DNA of 7,840 nucleotides, taken from NCBI GenBank assembly GCA_035509415.1, contig DATJLQ010000157.1, forward strand, positions 1 through 7,840, in the 5' to 3' direction. The stretch is from DATJLQ01 sp035509415. GTDB taxonomy: Bacteria > Pseudomonadota > Alphaproteobacteria > JACZXZ01. The notes under the pieces were generated by a model that saw only the letters and a program-made list of their open reading frames with translations, searched no databases and was not told the DNA's origin. Below are positions 1-5,554 of this stretch, piece after piece. How positions within the stretch are numbered: the stretch's first letter is position 1; every line of letters starts with the position of its first letter. A program made the translations under genes and the position numbers.

Positions 1-1
1 C

Positions 2-655
2 AAGGCGCGCGCGCTCGGCTGCCGCGCGGTCGAGCTCGACGCGCGCCTTTCGCTCGAGGGGGTACCGGTCGTCTTTCACGACCAGACGCTCGAGCGCACC
101 ACGGACGGCACGGGCCCGGTCGGCTCGACGCCGCTCGCGGCTTTGCGCGCGCGCGACGCGGGCTCCCACTTCGATCCGAGCTATCGCGGCGAGCCGATCC
201 CGACCCTCGAGGAAGCGCTTTCGTTGCTGCGCGAGCTCGGGCTCGGCTGCAACCTCGAGCTCAAGGCCGACGAGGGCCGCGAGACGGCGCTCGCCGAGGC
301 GGCCGCGCGCGCGCTCGAGCGCCTGTGGCCACCGGCTTTCCCGATCCTGGCCACGAGCTTCTCGAGCGTCGCGATCGAGGCCTTCGCGCGCGCGGCCCCC
401 GCGGTGCCGCGCGGCCTCCTCGTGAGCACGCTCAACGCCGACTGGCGTCTCAAGGCGGTGCGCCTCGGCGCCGCGGCCCTGGTCGCGGATCATAAGAGCC
501 TCGACGCCGCGATCGCGCGCACGGTCAAGGAAACGGGCCTGCCGCTACTCGCCTACACGGTCAATCACGCGGTGCGCGCGGCCGATCTTTTCGCCTGGGG
601 CGTCGACGGCATCATCAGCGACGTGCCCGACGCGATCCTGGCGTCGCTTCGCTAG
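2..655 (+). CDS. Glycerophosphodiester phosphodiesterase, 5'-truncated by window edge
   Basis: This family hydrolyses glycerophosphodiesters to sn-glycerol-3-phosphate and an alcohol, using a TIM-barrel metalloenzyme. The frame is open from base 2, giving 217 visible residues before TAG. Seen: the ExD metal pair (VELDARLS, visible E11 and D13), the catalytic-His segment VVFHDQTLERTTDGTG (H26), the core strand NLELKAD (visible N84, E86, K88) and the C-terminal barrel signature WGVDGIISDVPD. The usual N-terminal HRG motif lies upstream of the window, so about 25-30 residues are missing compared with the typical ~240-250. A TTG at 143 is internal and not the start, because conserved motifs lie upstream of it. 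No signal peptide can be judged. It converges with the minus-strand ATPase gene, only 14 bp away. The family is clear; the cytoplasmic UgpQ-like assignment is inferred. Confidence 0.93.
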   Translation, partial: KARALGCRAVELDARLSLEGVPVVFHDQTLERTTDGTGPVGSTPLAALRARDAGSHFDPSYRGEPIPTLEEALSLLRELGLGCNLELKADEGRETALAEAAARALERLWPPAFPILATSFSSVAIEAFARAAPAVPRGLLVSTLNADWRLKAVRLGAAALVADHKSLDAAIARTVKETGLPLLAYTVNHAVRAADLFAWGVDGIISDVPDAILASLR

Positions 656-669
656 AGCGGTGCGCGGCG

Positions 670-1476
670 TCAGGACCGGGCCGGGCGCTCCGCCTCGTGC
701 CGCCGGGAGTCCAGCAGATGCGCCAGGTACTGCGCCGGATCCTCGAGGAAGCGGCGCATCAGCCGGTAATGATCGGTATCGCGGTAATCGACCGCGAGAA
801 TCTCGCCGTCCTTGATCTGGAGCACTTCAGCGCCGGGATACGCCATGAGCATCGGCGCGTGGGTCGCGATGATGAATTGGACGTCTCCGCTCTCCTCCAT
901 GTCCTTGAGAAGGGCGATGAAAGCGAGCTGGCGGCTCGGCGACAGGGCCGCCTCGGGCTCGTCGAGCAGATAGATCCCGCGCGCACCGAAGCGCTCCTGG
1001 AACAATGCGAGGAAGGATTCGCCGTGGGACAAGGCGTGCAGCGATTGACGGCCGTGGCTCTGGCGCGCCTCGAACGAGCCGCCGCCGGCGTCGAGATAGG
1101 CCGCGAACTCGAAGAAGCTTTCGGCGCGCAGGAAGAATCCGCTCGTCATGCGCGGCAGCCAGGAGAGCCGCAGCGCCCGGGAGAGGGGCGCCACGTCCAC
1201 GGTCGCGCCTTGCCCGGGCCGGTAACCGTGATTCCGGTTGCCGCCGAAGACGTTGAACCCGCTTTGATGCGCGATCGCCTCGAGGAGGGTCGATTTACCG
1301 GTGCCGTTTTCGCCGACGAGGATGGTCACGCGCTTCTCGAACGCGATCTCGAGCCTGCCTTGCTGGAGGATGGGGAGGTCGAAGGGATAGCCGCCCGGCG
1401 CCATGCGCTCGGGCACGAGCGCGAGCCGGCGCAGGAACGGCGCCGAGAGCCTCGATTTGACCGCGCGTCGCGCCAT
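670..1476 (-). CDS. AAA/ABC-type ATPase, SMC-like predicted ATPase (COG3910-type)
   Basis: A 268-residue stand-alone ATPase with no membrane segments, so not a transporter subunit by itself. Motifs in order: Walker A GENGTGKST (55-63), an ABC-like signature LSHGES (149-154), Walker B plus catalytic glutamate IYLLDEPE (168-175), and an H-switch in IIATHAP (H206). The order and the short signature resemble predicted ATPases related to the SMC/RecF fold; their function is generally unknown. ATG 1476 is chosen because MARRAVKSRL leads straight into the conserved N-terminus. A GGAG lies 10 nt upstream, which is slightly long. An ATG at 1501 is in another frame. The promoter region carries an exact alphaproteobacterial LexA-type box, so SOS induction is inferred. 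The gene ends 14 bp from the convergent phosphodiesterase gene. The cellular role is unknown; DNA-repair involvement is only suggested by the operator. Confidence 0.9.
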   Translation of the reverse strand: MARRAVKSRLSAPFLRRLALVPERMAPGGYPFDLPILQQGRLEIAFEKRVTILVGENGTGKSTLLEAIAHQSGFNVFGGNRNHGYRPGQGATVDVAPLSRALRLSWLPRMTSGFFLRAESFFEFAAYLDAGGGSFEARQSHGRQSLHALSHGESFLALFQERFGARGIYLLDEPEAALSPSRQLAFIALLKDMEESGDVQFIIATHAPMLMAYPGAEVLQIKDGEILAVDYRDTDHYRLMRRFLEDPAQYLAHLLDSRRHEAERPARS

Positions 1477-1531
1477 GGGCGGGCGTCTCCGAGTTGTTCA
1501 TGGTCGTCGGAATTCTGCCCCCGATGGAATA

Positions 1532-1546
1532 GAACATATGAGGAAC
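1532..1546 (-). promoter_or_regulatory. LexA (SOS) box, alphaproteobacterial GTTC-N7-GTTC type
   Basis: On the minus strand the sequence reads GTTCCTCATATGTTC, an exact GTTC-N7-GTTC direct repeat. This is the operator form used by alphaproteobacterial LexA, unlike the CTG-N10-CAG palindrome of gammaproteobacteria. On the + strand it is part of two GAACATAT copies 11 bp apart (1532-1539 and 1543-1550). It covers the -10 element and spacer of the predicted ATPase promoter, the usual geometry for LexA repression. The motif is seen directly; LexA binding is inferred. Confidence 0.68.
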
Positions 1547-1561
1547 ATATTCCGCCGTCAA
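1533..1561 (-). promoter_or_regulatory. Sigma70-like promoter of the ATPase gene
   Basis: Read on the minus strand, TTGACG (1561-1556) is followed by a 17-nt spacer and TATGTT (1538-1533). This predicts transcription starting near 1526, about 50 nt before the ATG at 1476. The -35 matches 5 of 6 and the -10 matches 4 of 6 consensus bases. The LexA-type box lies across the spacer and the -10. Confidence 0.6.
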
Positions 1562-1568
1562 GCCGGCG

Positions 1569-1584
1569 CCACGCCTCGGCGTGG
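1569..1584 (-). terminator. Hairpin downstream of the TPR gene, possible terminator
   Basis: CCACGC-CTCG-GCGTGG forms a perfect 6-bp stem with a 4-nt loop, 53 bp past the TPR gene stop on the minus strand and just upstream of the ATPase promoter. No T-tract follows on the minus strand, so it is not a classical intrinsic terminator. It could support factor-dependent termination or be incidental. Confidence 0.3.
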
Positions 1585-1636
1585 GTAACGCGCGATTTCA
1601 CATGTGGACGGAGCAACGAGCGCTTGTGCGCCGCGG

Positions 1637-2161
1637 CTACGAGCCGCCGCGCGCAAGTCGGACGGCATTCGCGAGGCGGGTTAGCTCGGCCGTCGCTTCC
1701 TGCTTGTTACCTCTGGGCGTGTTGAAAATCCCCGGCATCCAATGATCGTCCTGGATGCGTGCGCAATCGGCGCGCGTGGCCTCCACGTTGCCGAGCCTCG
1801 CGTGGCTAGCGGCCCGGTAGAAAGGTCCCCAGATCAGCGGAAAATCCTCGGGGGACAGGCTTTCGACACGGTCGAAATCGTCGACGGCCTTTTGATATTC
1901 GCCCATGGTGAGAAGGAGAATTCCCCGATCCATATAAGCGAGTGGATGCGGGTCGGGATCGAGGGCGATGGCCCGGTCCATGTCCTGTAGCGCGAGGTCT
2001 TTGCGCCCGAGACGGTTGAGCCCGTAGTATCGGCTGCTGTAGCCATTCGGATCGGAAGGGTTCTGCTCGATGTATTGATCGCAGAGCGCGACGAATCGCT
2101 CCGGATCGGAACGCAGGAGCTTGTGCTGCTCCATCAGGTCGTCATATGTGACCTTGTCCAT
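1637..2161 (-). CDS. Tetratricopeptide (TPR) repeat protein
   Basis: A 174-residue protein made mostly of TPR-type helical hairpins, which act as protein-protein interaction scaffolds. Two repeats are clear: about residues 41-73 (YYGLNRLGRKDLALQDMDRA then ALDPD) and 74-107 (AYMDRGILLLTMGEYQKAVD then SLSPED). A third, weaker repeat spans about 108-140 (FYRAASHARLGNVEATRADC). There is no signal peptide or membrane segment, so a cytoplasmic location is likely. The start chosen is ATG 2161 (MDKVTYDD); an in-frame TTG two codons upstream is possible, and no strong ribosome-binding site is visible. It lies 51 bp downstream of the unrecognised minus-strand gene ending at 2213, so the two may be co-transcribed. 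Base composition is lower in GC than the flanks. No partner or pathway can be named. Confidence 0.82.
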   Translation of the reverse strand: MDKVTYDDLMEQHKLLRSDPERFVALCDQYIEQNPSDPNGYSSRYYGLNRLGRKDLALQDMDRAIALDPDPHPLAYMDRGILLLTMGEYQKAVDDFDRVESLSPEDFPLIWGPFYRAASHARLGNVEATRADCARIQDDHWMPGIFNTPRGNKQEATAELTRLANAVRLARGGS

Positions 2162-2212
2162 TGCCAATCGTCGTTCGACGCTATGGTTTCAACCGTTCAC
2201 TTCGTGTTGGGC

Positions 2213-2617
2213 CTACTCCGTTACGCTGACGGCGCTGAACTCCCCGGTATTCACATCAAACGCCGTAATCCGCATGACTAGCTTCTCGTGCGGGAAACAA
2301 CTTTCAATTTCGCGGACACGCGCGTCAACGTCCCGCGCACAAGCGATCACGACCCTGATTTTTCCATCGCAATGCGCGACTGCCGAATTGATGTTTTCGA
2401 TACGCTCCTGATTCCCCGCTCTGCCGCCCCAATCGACTTCTTCGCTTTGTCCGGTCCGGTACGTCGCCACCCCATCGGACACGCGAAATTCATCTTGCCA
2501 CATCGTGAGGACAACGATCTTGCCGTCCGCGGAGCGAGCCGACCAGCTCCATCGGGGATTCTTTCCGCTCGCCCCGAAATAGGCGAACGCTTCGCTCCTG
2601 GTCCCTTCCTTCGCCAT
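2213..2617 (-). CDS. Unrecognised 134-residue protein
   Basis: I do not recognise a named family with confidence. The protein is soluble-looking, with no signal peptide or transmembrane stretch. It contains a tryptophan-rich segment RWSWSARSADGKIVVLTMWQ (residues 22-41) that looks like a beta-sheet core. A second alternating hydrophobic segment, GKIRVVIACARDVDARVREI, lies at about 85-104, and the tail is MRITAFDVNTGEFSAVSV. ATG 2617 is well supported by GGAGAGG ending 2 nt upstream. The WSWSAR segment gives the impression of a conserved small protein, but I cannot assign an activity. The gene sits in a lower-GC patch with the TPR gene downstream on the same strand, a setting that suggests accessory DNA. 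Confidence 0.7.
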   Translation of the reverse strand: MAKEGTRSEAFAYFGASGKNPRWSWSARSADGKIVVLTMWQDEFRVSDGVATYRTGQSEEVDWGGRAGNQERIENINSAVAHCDGKIRVVIACARDVDARVREIESCFPHEKLVMRITAFDVNTGEFSAVSVTE

Positions 2618-2722
2618 CGCCTCTCCGGCGAACGATAGAAGATAGCACTAGAGCAGGATCATAAAACGTGAAAACCAACCCGGCTCGGCTCGCGCGCATT
2701 TCGGGCGCCAGCGCCCGTCCGC
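2618..2722. other. Intergenic region between the PAS_5 gene and the 134-residue gene
   Basis: Both flanking genes are on the minus strand. Near the PAS_5 stop there is an inverted repeat CGGGCG-CCAG-CGCCCG (2702-2717), 5 bp past the stop codon, with no following T-run. The rest, about 2640-2680, is relatively AT-rich. It may hold the promoter of the downstream gene (a TATGAT is visible on the minus strand), but no matching -35 box was found. Confidence 0.4.
2702..2717 (-). terminator. Hairpin 3' of the PAS_5 gene
   Basis: A perfect 6-bp GC stem with a 4-nt loop (extendable to 7 bp with a 2-nt loop) begins 5 bp beyond the minus-strand stop at 2723. The position suits a terminator, but only AAA follows on the minus strand rather than a T-tract, so intrinsic termination is doubtful. 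Confidence 0.35.
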
Positions 2723-3253
2723 TCAGCCCGGCAGCTCGCGCCGGACGAGCTCGGCGAAGCCCGAGATGCCCTCGACCATGTAGCTGTGGGACGCGGTCGG
2801 AAATTCGAAATAGTGGCTGCTGAGCGTCATGTTGACGGCGACGCCATCGTCGGAGAGCGGCAGGGTCAGGCGCTTGGTCAGCATCGGCACCGCCTGGGCC
2901 GCGAGCGTGTAGGTGTTCTCGGTGTAATAGGGCTTCTTGGTCTCGACCACGGTGCGGTAAACGCCGGTCACGTAATCGCGGTAGCCCCCTTCGTTGGGCA
3001 GCACCGTGTCGTAATATTCGCCCACGGGGTTGCGCCCGAGGGCGTCGACCAGCTGCTCGCCCACGAGCCGGTAGCGGAAGCGCATGACGCCGCTCTCGAG
3101 GACCACGTCGGCAAGCGTGAGATGCTCCCACACGCGGCCCGGAAGCTCGGTCGGGTCGATGTCGACGCGGCGCGGCATCGGCTGGCCGTGGCGCGCGCCG
3201 AGCCAGTAGCCGTAAAGCAGGCGCAGGTCGGGATGGGTGATGTTCTCCGGCAT
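2723..3253 (-). CDS. PAS_5-type (PF07310-like) PAS domain protein
   Basis: A 176-residue protein matching the alphaproteobacterial PAS_5 pattern along its whole length. The N-terminus LRLLYGYWLGARHGQPMPRR (10-29) leads into DIDPTELPG (31-39). Then come the PAS strand FRYRLVGEQLVDALGRNPVG (59-78) and the final sheet MTLSSHYF (142-149). No kinase, cyclase or DNA-binding domain is attached, so it is a single-domain sensor-like or adaptor protein with unknown ligand and output. ATG 3253 is chosen: AGGGGCGG lies about 11 nt upstream and the conserved region begins a few residues later. In-frame starts upstream (for example ATG near 3304) would add a low-complexity extension running back to about 3730 into the divergent gene, which is unlikely. 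It is divergent from the nitronate monooxygenase-like gene. Confidence 0.85.
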   Translation of the reverse strand: MPENITHPDLRLLYGYWLGARHGQPMPRRVDIDPTELPGRVWEHLTLADVVLESGVMRFRYRLVGEQLVDALGRNPVGEYYDTVLPNEGGYRDYVTGVYRTVVETKKPYYTENTYTLAAQAVPMLTKRLTLPLSDDGVAVNMTLSSHYFEFPTASHSYMVEGISGFAELVRRELPG

Positions 3254-3416
3254 GTCTCGGGCGCCGCCCCTGGTCAAGCGCGCGAATGATGGTCCCCCGC
3301 CCATGTTGCCCGAATCGGGGGCGCTGTAAAGCCATGCTGTTGCCCGGAAGGGCGCGGATTCCCTGGGCTCGGGCCAATATGCCGCGGCCCCCGCCGGCCC
3401 CTGGCCCCAAATTAAC

Positions 3417-3445
3417 TTCATATAAGCGTCAAACGGCACTATATC
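3417..3445 (+). promoter_or_regulatory. Possible promoter of the nitronate monooxygenase-like gene
   Basis: TTCATA (3417-3422), a 17-nt spacer and TATATC (3440-3445) each match 4 of 6 consensus bases, inside the only AT-rich stretch of the intergenic region. Transcription would start near 3452 and give a leader of about 100 nt. The match is modest. Confidence 0.35.
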
Positions 3446-3468
3446 CTTGGTTGGGCGGAGCGATTTGG

Positions 3469-3486
3469 GGGCCGGGACGCCGGCCC
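3469..3486 (+). other. GC-rich leader hairpin
   Basis: GGGCCGG-GACG-CCGGCCC is a perfect 7-bp inverted repeat with a 4-nt loop. If the predicted start site near 3452 is right, it forms close to the 5' end of the oxidoreductase mRNA. It could stabilise the message or affect elongation. No T-tract follows. Chance occurrence is possible at this GC content. Confidence 0.35.
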
Positions 3487-3554
3487 GAGACGAGGGTGCC
3501 GCGTGGGTCCCGGGGGATCGGGCCGCGGGCTTGGGGCGGGCGAAGGGACGGATT

Positions 3555-4949
3555 TTGAGAGCGCTGAATTCGGTTTTCATCTCCGGCAGGGAGGTGCTGC
3601 CCATCATCGAGGGCGGCAAGGGCATCTCCGTCTCGAACGGCGAGAGCTCGGGCGCCTGGGCGGCGGCGGGCGGGGTCGGCACCTTCTCGGGCGTCAACGC
3701 GGATTCGCGCGACGAGCGCGGTGCCATCATCCCCCAGCTCTATTACGGCCGCACGCGGCGCGAGCGCCACGACGAGCTCATCGCCTACGCGATCAAGGGT
3801 GCCGTGCACCAGGCCAAGGTCGCCTACGAGGCGGCCAAGGGCGGGCGCATCCACATGAACATCCTGTGGGAGATGGCGGCGGCCGAGACCATCCTCAACA
3901 GCGTGCTCGAGCGCGCGAAGGGCCTCATCAACGGCGTCACCTGCGGCGCGGGCATGCCGTACCGCATCGCCGAGATCTCGGCCAAGTACGGCGTCCATTA
4001 TTATCCGATCATTTCCTCGGCGCGCGCGTTCCGCGCCCTCTGGAAGCGCGCCTACCACAAGTTCCAGGAATGGCTCGGCGGCGTGGTGTACGAGGATCCG
4101 TGGCTCGCGGGCGGGCACAACGGCATCACCAACGCCGAGGATCCGACCAATCCCGAAGCGCCTTACCCGCGCGTCAAGGCGCTGCGCGACATGATGAACG
4201 AGTTCGGCCTCACGAAGACGCCGATCGTGATGGCGGGCGGCGTGTGGTTCTTGCGCGAATGGGAGGATTGGATCGACAATCCCGAAATCGGCCCGGTCTG
4301 CTTCCAGTTCGGCACGCGGCCGCTGCTCACCCAGGAGAGCCCGATCTCCCAGGCATGGAAGGAGCGGCTCCTGCATTTGAAAGCGGGCGACGTGCTGCTG
4401 CACCGCTTCAGCCCGACCGGATTCTATTCCTCGGCGGTCAAGAACAAGTTCTTGGACGAGCTCAGCGAGCGCTCGAACCGCCAGGTCGCCTTCACCATGG
4501 AGCCCGTGGGCGAGCACGACACCGCCTTCAACATCGGCCCGCGCGGGCGCACGATCTATCTCACCGCGAGCGACCGCGACCGCGCCCAGGCCTGGGTCGA
4601 CCAGGGCTTCACCGAGGGATTGCGCACGCCCGATTCGACCGTGATCTTCGTCACACCCGAGAAGGCGCGCGAAATCCGCACCGACCAGATCAATTGCATG
4701 GGCTGCCTCTCGGCGTGCCAATTCTCGAACTGGGCGCAGGCCGAGCCCTATTCGACCGGCCGCAAGGCCGATCCGCGCTCCTTCTGCATCCAGAAGACGC
4801 TGCAGCACATCGCGCACGACAGCGATGTCGACGGGCAGCTCATGTTCGCGGGCCACAACGCGTTCCGCTTCGCCGACGATCCGTTCTACGCCAACGGATT
4901 CATCCCGACCGTGCGCCAACTGGTCGAGCGCATCGTGACCGGCGACTGA
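3555..4949 (+). CDS. Nitronate monooxygenase-like flavin (FMN) oxidoreductase with a four-Cys motif
   Basis: A 464-residue TIM-barrel flavoprotein related to nitronate monooxygenase / 2-nitropropane dioxygenase. Such enzymes oxidise alkyl nitronates with FMN and oxygen; the substrate here is unknown. Seen: an N-terminal flavin-site loop LPIIEGGKGISVSNG, the AGGHNG motif (185-190) with the likely catalytic H188, PIVMAGGVW, and the FMN-phosphate segment FQFGTRPLLTQESP. The protein is longer than common ~320-380-residue members. Its extra C-terminal part holds C381, C384, C388 and C411 (CxxCxxxC plus one more Cys), suggesting an Fe-S cluster or zinc site. Start: TTG 3555 with AAGGGA at 3543-3548, a 6-nt spacing; the open frame reaches back to 3447 but that part is low-complexity. 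It stands 123 bp before irr GTG, probably in a separate transcript. Confidence 0.88.
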   Translation: MRALNSVFISGREVLPIIEGGKGISVSNGESSGAWAAAGGVGTFSGVNADSRDERGAIIPQLYYGRTRRERHDELIAYAIKGAVHQAKVAYEAAKGGRIHMNILWEMAAAETILNSVLERAKGLINGVTCGAGMPYRIAEISAKYGVHYYPIISSARAFRALWKRAYHKFQEWLGGVVYEDPWLAGGHNGITNAEDPTNPEAPYPRVKALRDMMNEFGLTKTPIVMAGGVWFLREWEDWIDNPEIGPVCFQFGTRPLLTQESPISQAWKERLLHLKAGDVLLHRFSPTGFYSSAVKNKFLDELSERSNRQVAFTMEPVGEHDTAFNIGPRGRTIYLTASDRDRAQAWVDQGFTEGLRTPDSTVIFVTPEKAREIRTDQINCMGCLSACQFSNWAQAEPYSTGRKADPRSFCIQKTLQHIAHDSDVDGQLMFAGHNAFRFADDPFYANGFIPTVRQLVERIVTGD

Positions 4950-4954
4950 GGGCA

Positions 4955-4973
4955 CCCGGCGGCCTTATCCGGG
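4955..4973 (+). terminator. Weak hairpin after the oxidoreductase gene
   Basis: CCCGG (4955-4959) and CCGGG (4969-4973) can pair across a 9-nt loop, 6 nt past the stop codon. There is no T-run. It is a weak candidate for the 3' end of the oxidoreductase transcript, consistent with the separate irr promoter found downstream. Confidence 0.25.
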
Positions 4974-5009
4974 CGCGTCTCAAACCCTTCCAATAAACGC
5001 CGCAGTCGC

Positions 5010-5038
5010 TTGACGGAGCGAGGTTTTCGGCATTTAAT
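5010..5038 (+). promoter_or_regulatory. Sigma70-like promoter of irr
   Basis: TTGACG (5010-5015), exactly 17 nt, then TTTAAT (5033-5038). Each hexamer matches 5 of 6 consensus bases. Transcription would begin near 5045, about 28 nt before the GTG at 5073. The TTG of the -35 box is in frame with irr and could be mistaken for its start codon. No Irr-type box is visible around it. Confidence 0.68.
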
Positions 5039-5072
5039 CCAAGACCGGCTTCAGCGTCGATCGAGGCAGATC

Positions 5073-5489
5073 GTGCCCCAGCGCCAGTTCACCCCCGCCC
5101 TCGAGCGTCTCCGCGCCGCCGGCCTTCGGCCGACGCGTCAGCGCTTGGCGTTGGCGAAGCTTCTGTTCGGCGGCGGCGACCGGCACGTGACCGCCGAGCA
5201 GGTCCATGCCGAGGCGACCCAGGCGGCGATCCCGGTCTCGCTCGCGACCGTCTACAACACGCTCCACCAGTTCACCGGCGCCGGCCTCTTGCGCGAGGTG
5301 GTGGTCGAGCCCGGCCGCTCCTATTTCGACACCAACATCGCCGAGCATCACCACTTCTTCCACGAGCATAACGGCCGCCTCCAGGACATTCCGGGAAGCG
5401 AGCTTCGGGTCGCCGAGCTTCCGGCGCCGCCCGACGGCACCTCGGTCGCGCGCGTCGACGTGATCGTCCGGCTACGCAAGAACGCGTAA
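5073..5489 (+). CDS. irr: Iron response regulator Irr (Fur family)
   Basis: Irr is the alphaproteobacterial Fur-family regulator that senses iron through heme status and binds iron control elements. The 138-residue protein shows the winged-helix region LRPTRQRLALAKLLFGGGDRH (19-39), the recognition helix SLATVYNTLHQFTGAGLL (56-73) and the Irr-typical YFDTNIAEHHHFFHEH (84-99), with the HHH heme/metal region at 92-94. There is no cysteine at all, so it lacks both the Fur CxxC zinc motifs and the N-terminal Cys-Pro heme regulatory motif of Bradyrhizobium Irr. It therefore resembles the motif-lacking Irr type. Start: GTG 5073, preceded by GAGG at 5063-5066 with a 6-nt spacing. An in-frame TTG at 5010 is part of the promoter. 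It lies upstream of rubrerythrin, whose promoter carries a predicted Irr box. Confidence 0.92.
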   Translation: MPQRQFTPALERLRAAGLRPTRQRLALAKLLFGGGDRHVTAEQVHAEATQAAIPVSLATVYNTLHQFTGAGLLREVVVEPGRSYFDTNIAEHHHFFHEHNGRLQDIPGSELRVAELPAPPDGTSVARVDVIVRLRKNA

Positions 5490-5490
5490 A

Positions 5491-5526
5491 CGATGCCTGA
5501 CATCGCCGGGTGTTTTGAAGGCGATG
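5491..5526 (+). terminator. Alternative hairpins after irr
   Basis: CATCG (5501-5505) can pair upstream with CGATG (5491-5495), giving a 5-bp stem and 5-nt loop. Extended as CATCGCC (5501-5507), it can instead pair downstream with GGCGATG (5520-5526), giving a 7-bp stem and 12-nt loop. The two are mutually exclusive. A TTTT at 5513-5516 follows the first hairpin. This may be the irr terminator region; strength is doubtful. Confidence 0.35.
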
Positions 5527-5534
5527 AAAACAAT

Positions 5535-5551
5535 ATTGGAACAATTCTAAA
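5535..5551 (+). promoter_or_regulatory. Irr box / iron control element (ICE)
   Basis: ATTGGAA-CAA-TTCTAAA matches the iron control element as I know it (TTTAGAA-N3-TTCTAAA) at 12 of 14 defined positions; the right half-site is perfect. It ends 3 bp before the -35 box of the rubrerythrin promoter, centred about 47 bp upstream of the predicted start. The irr gene is directly upstream. The sequence match is seen; binding by this Irr, and whether it activates or represses, is inferred. Confidence 0.65.
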
Positions 5552-5554
5552 CTA

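Larger units (their letters stand above)
3254..3554. other. Divergent intergenic region (301 bp)
   Basis: This region separates the PAS_5 gene (minus) from the flavin oxidoreductase (plus). It is very GC-rich except for an AT-rich core at about 3409-3445, the likely promoter area for one or both genes. On the minus strand a TTGACG (3432-3427) has no acceptable -10 at 16-18 nt spacing. A hairpin-forming repeat lies at 3469-3486 on the oxidoreductase side. Reading frames run through the region on both strands, but their translations are low-complexity and carry no recognisable motif. Confidence 0.5.

Noticed and set aside
1526..1553. GGAATA/TATTCC inverted repeat around the ATPase promoter
   Set aside because: It flanks the LexA-type direct repeat but is short with a 16-nt gap. 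The direct repeat explains the signal better, so I did not list it as a separate operator.
697..1725. A 342-codon + strand frame opposite the ATPase gene
   Set aside because: It is the mirror frame of the ATPase coding sequence, whose Walker A, signature and Walker B motifs are unambiguous. The + strand translation has no motif.
3410..3432. Minus-strand TTGACG as the promoter of the PAS_5 gene
   Set aside because: No acceptable -10 hexamer is found at 16-18 nt spacing; the sequence there is G-rich.
3447..3554. 36-codon N-terminal extension of the flavin oxidoreductase
   Set aside because: The extension is low-complexity (Gly, Ala, Arg) and overlaps the predicted leader hairpin. TTG 3555 has AAGGGA at ideal spacing directly before the conserved N-terminus.
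3254..3730. N-terminal extension of the PAS_5 protein, open back to 3730
   Set aside because: The extension is Pro/Ala-rich with no domain and would overlap the divergent oxidoreductase gene. ATG 3253 with a nearby ribosome-binding site fits the family.
3429..4955. A 508-codon open frame on the minus strand opposite the flavin oxidoreductase
   Set aside because: Its translation is rich in Arg, Ala, His and Val and has no recognisable motif, and it mirrors the codon structure of the well-supported + strand gene. High GC suppresses stop codons in the antisense frame.
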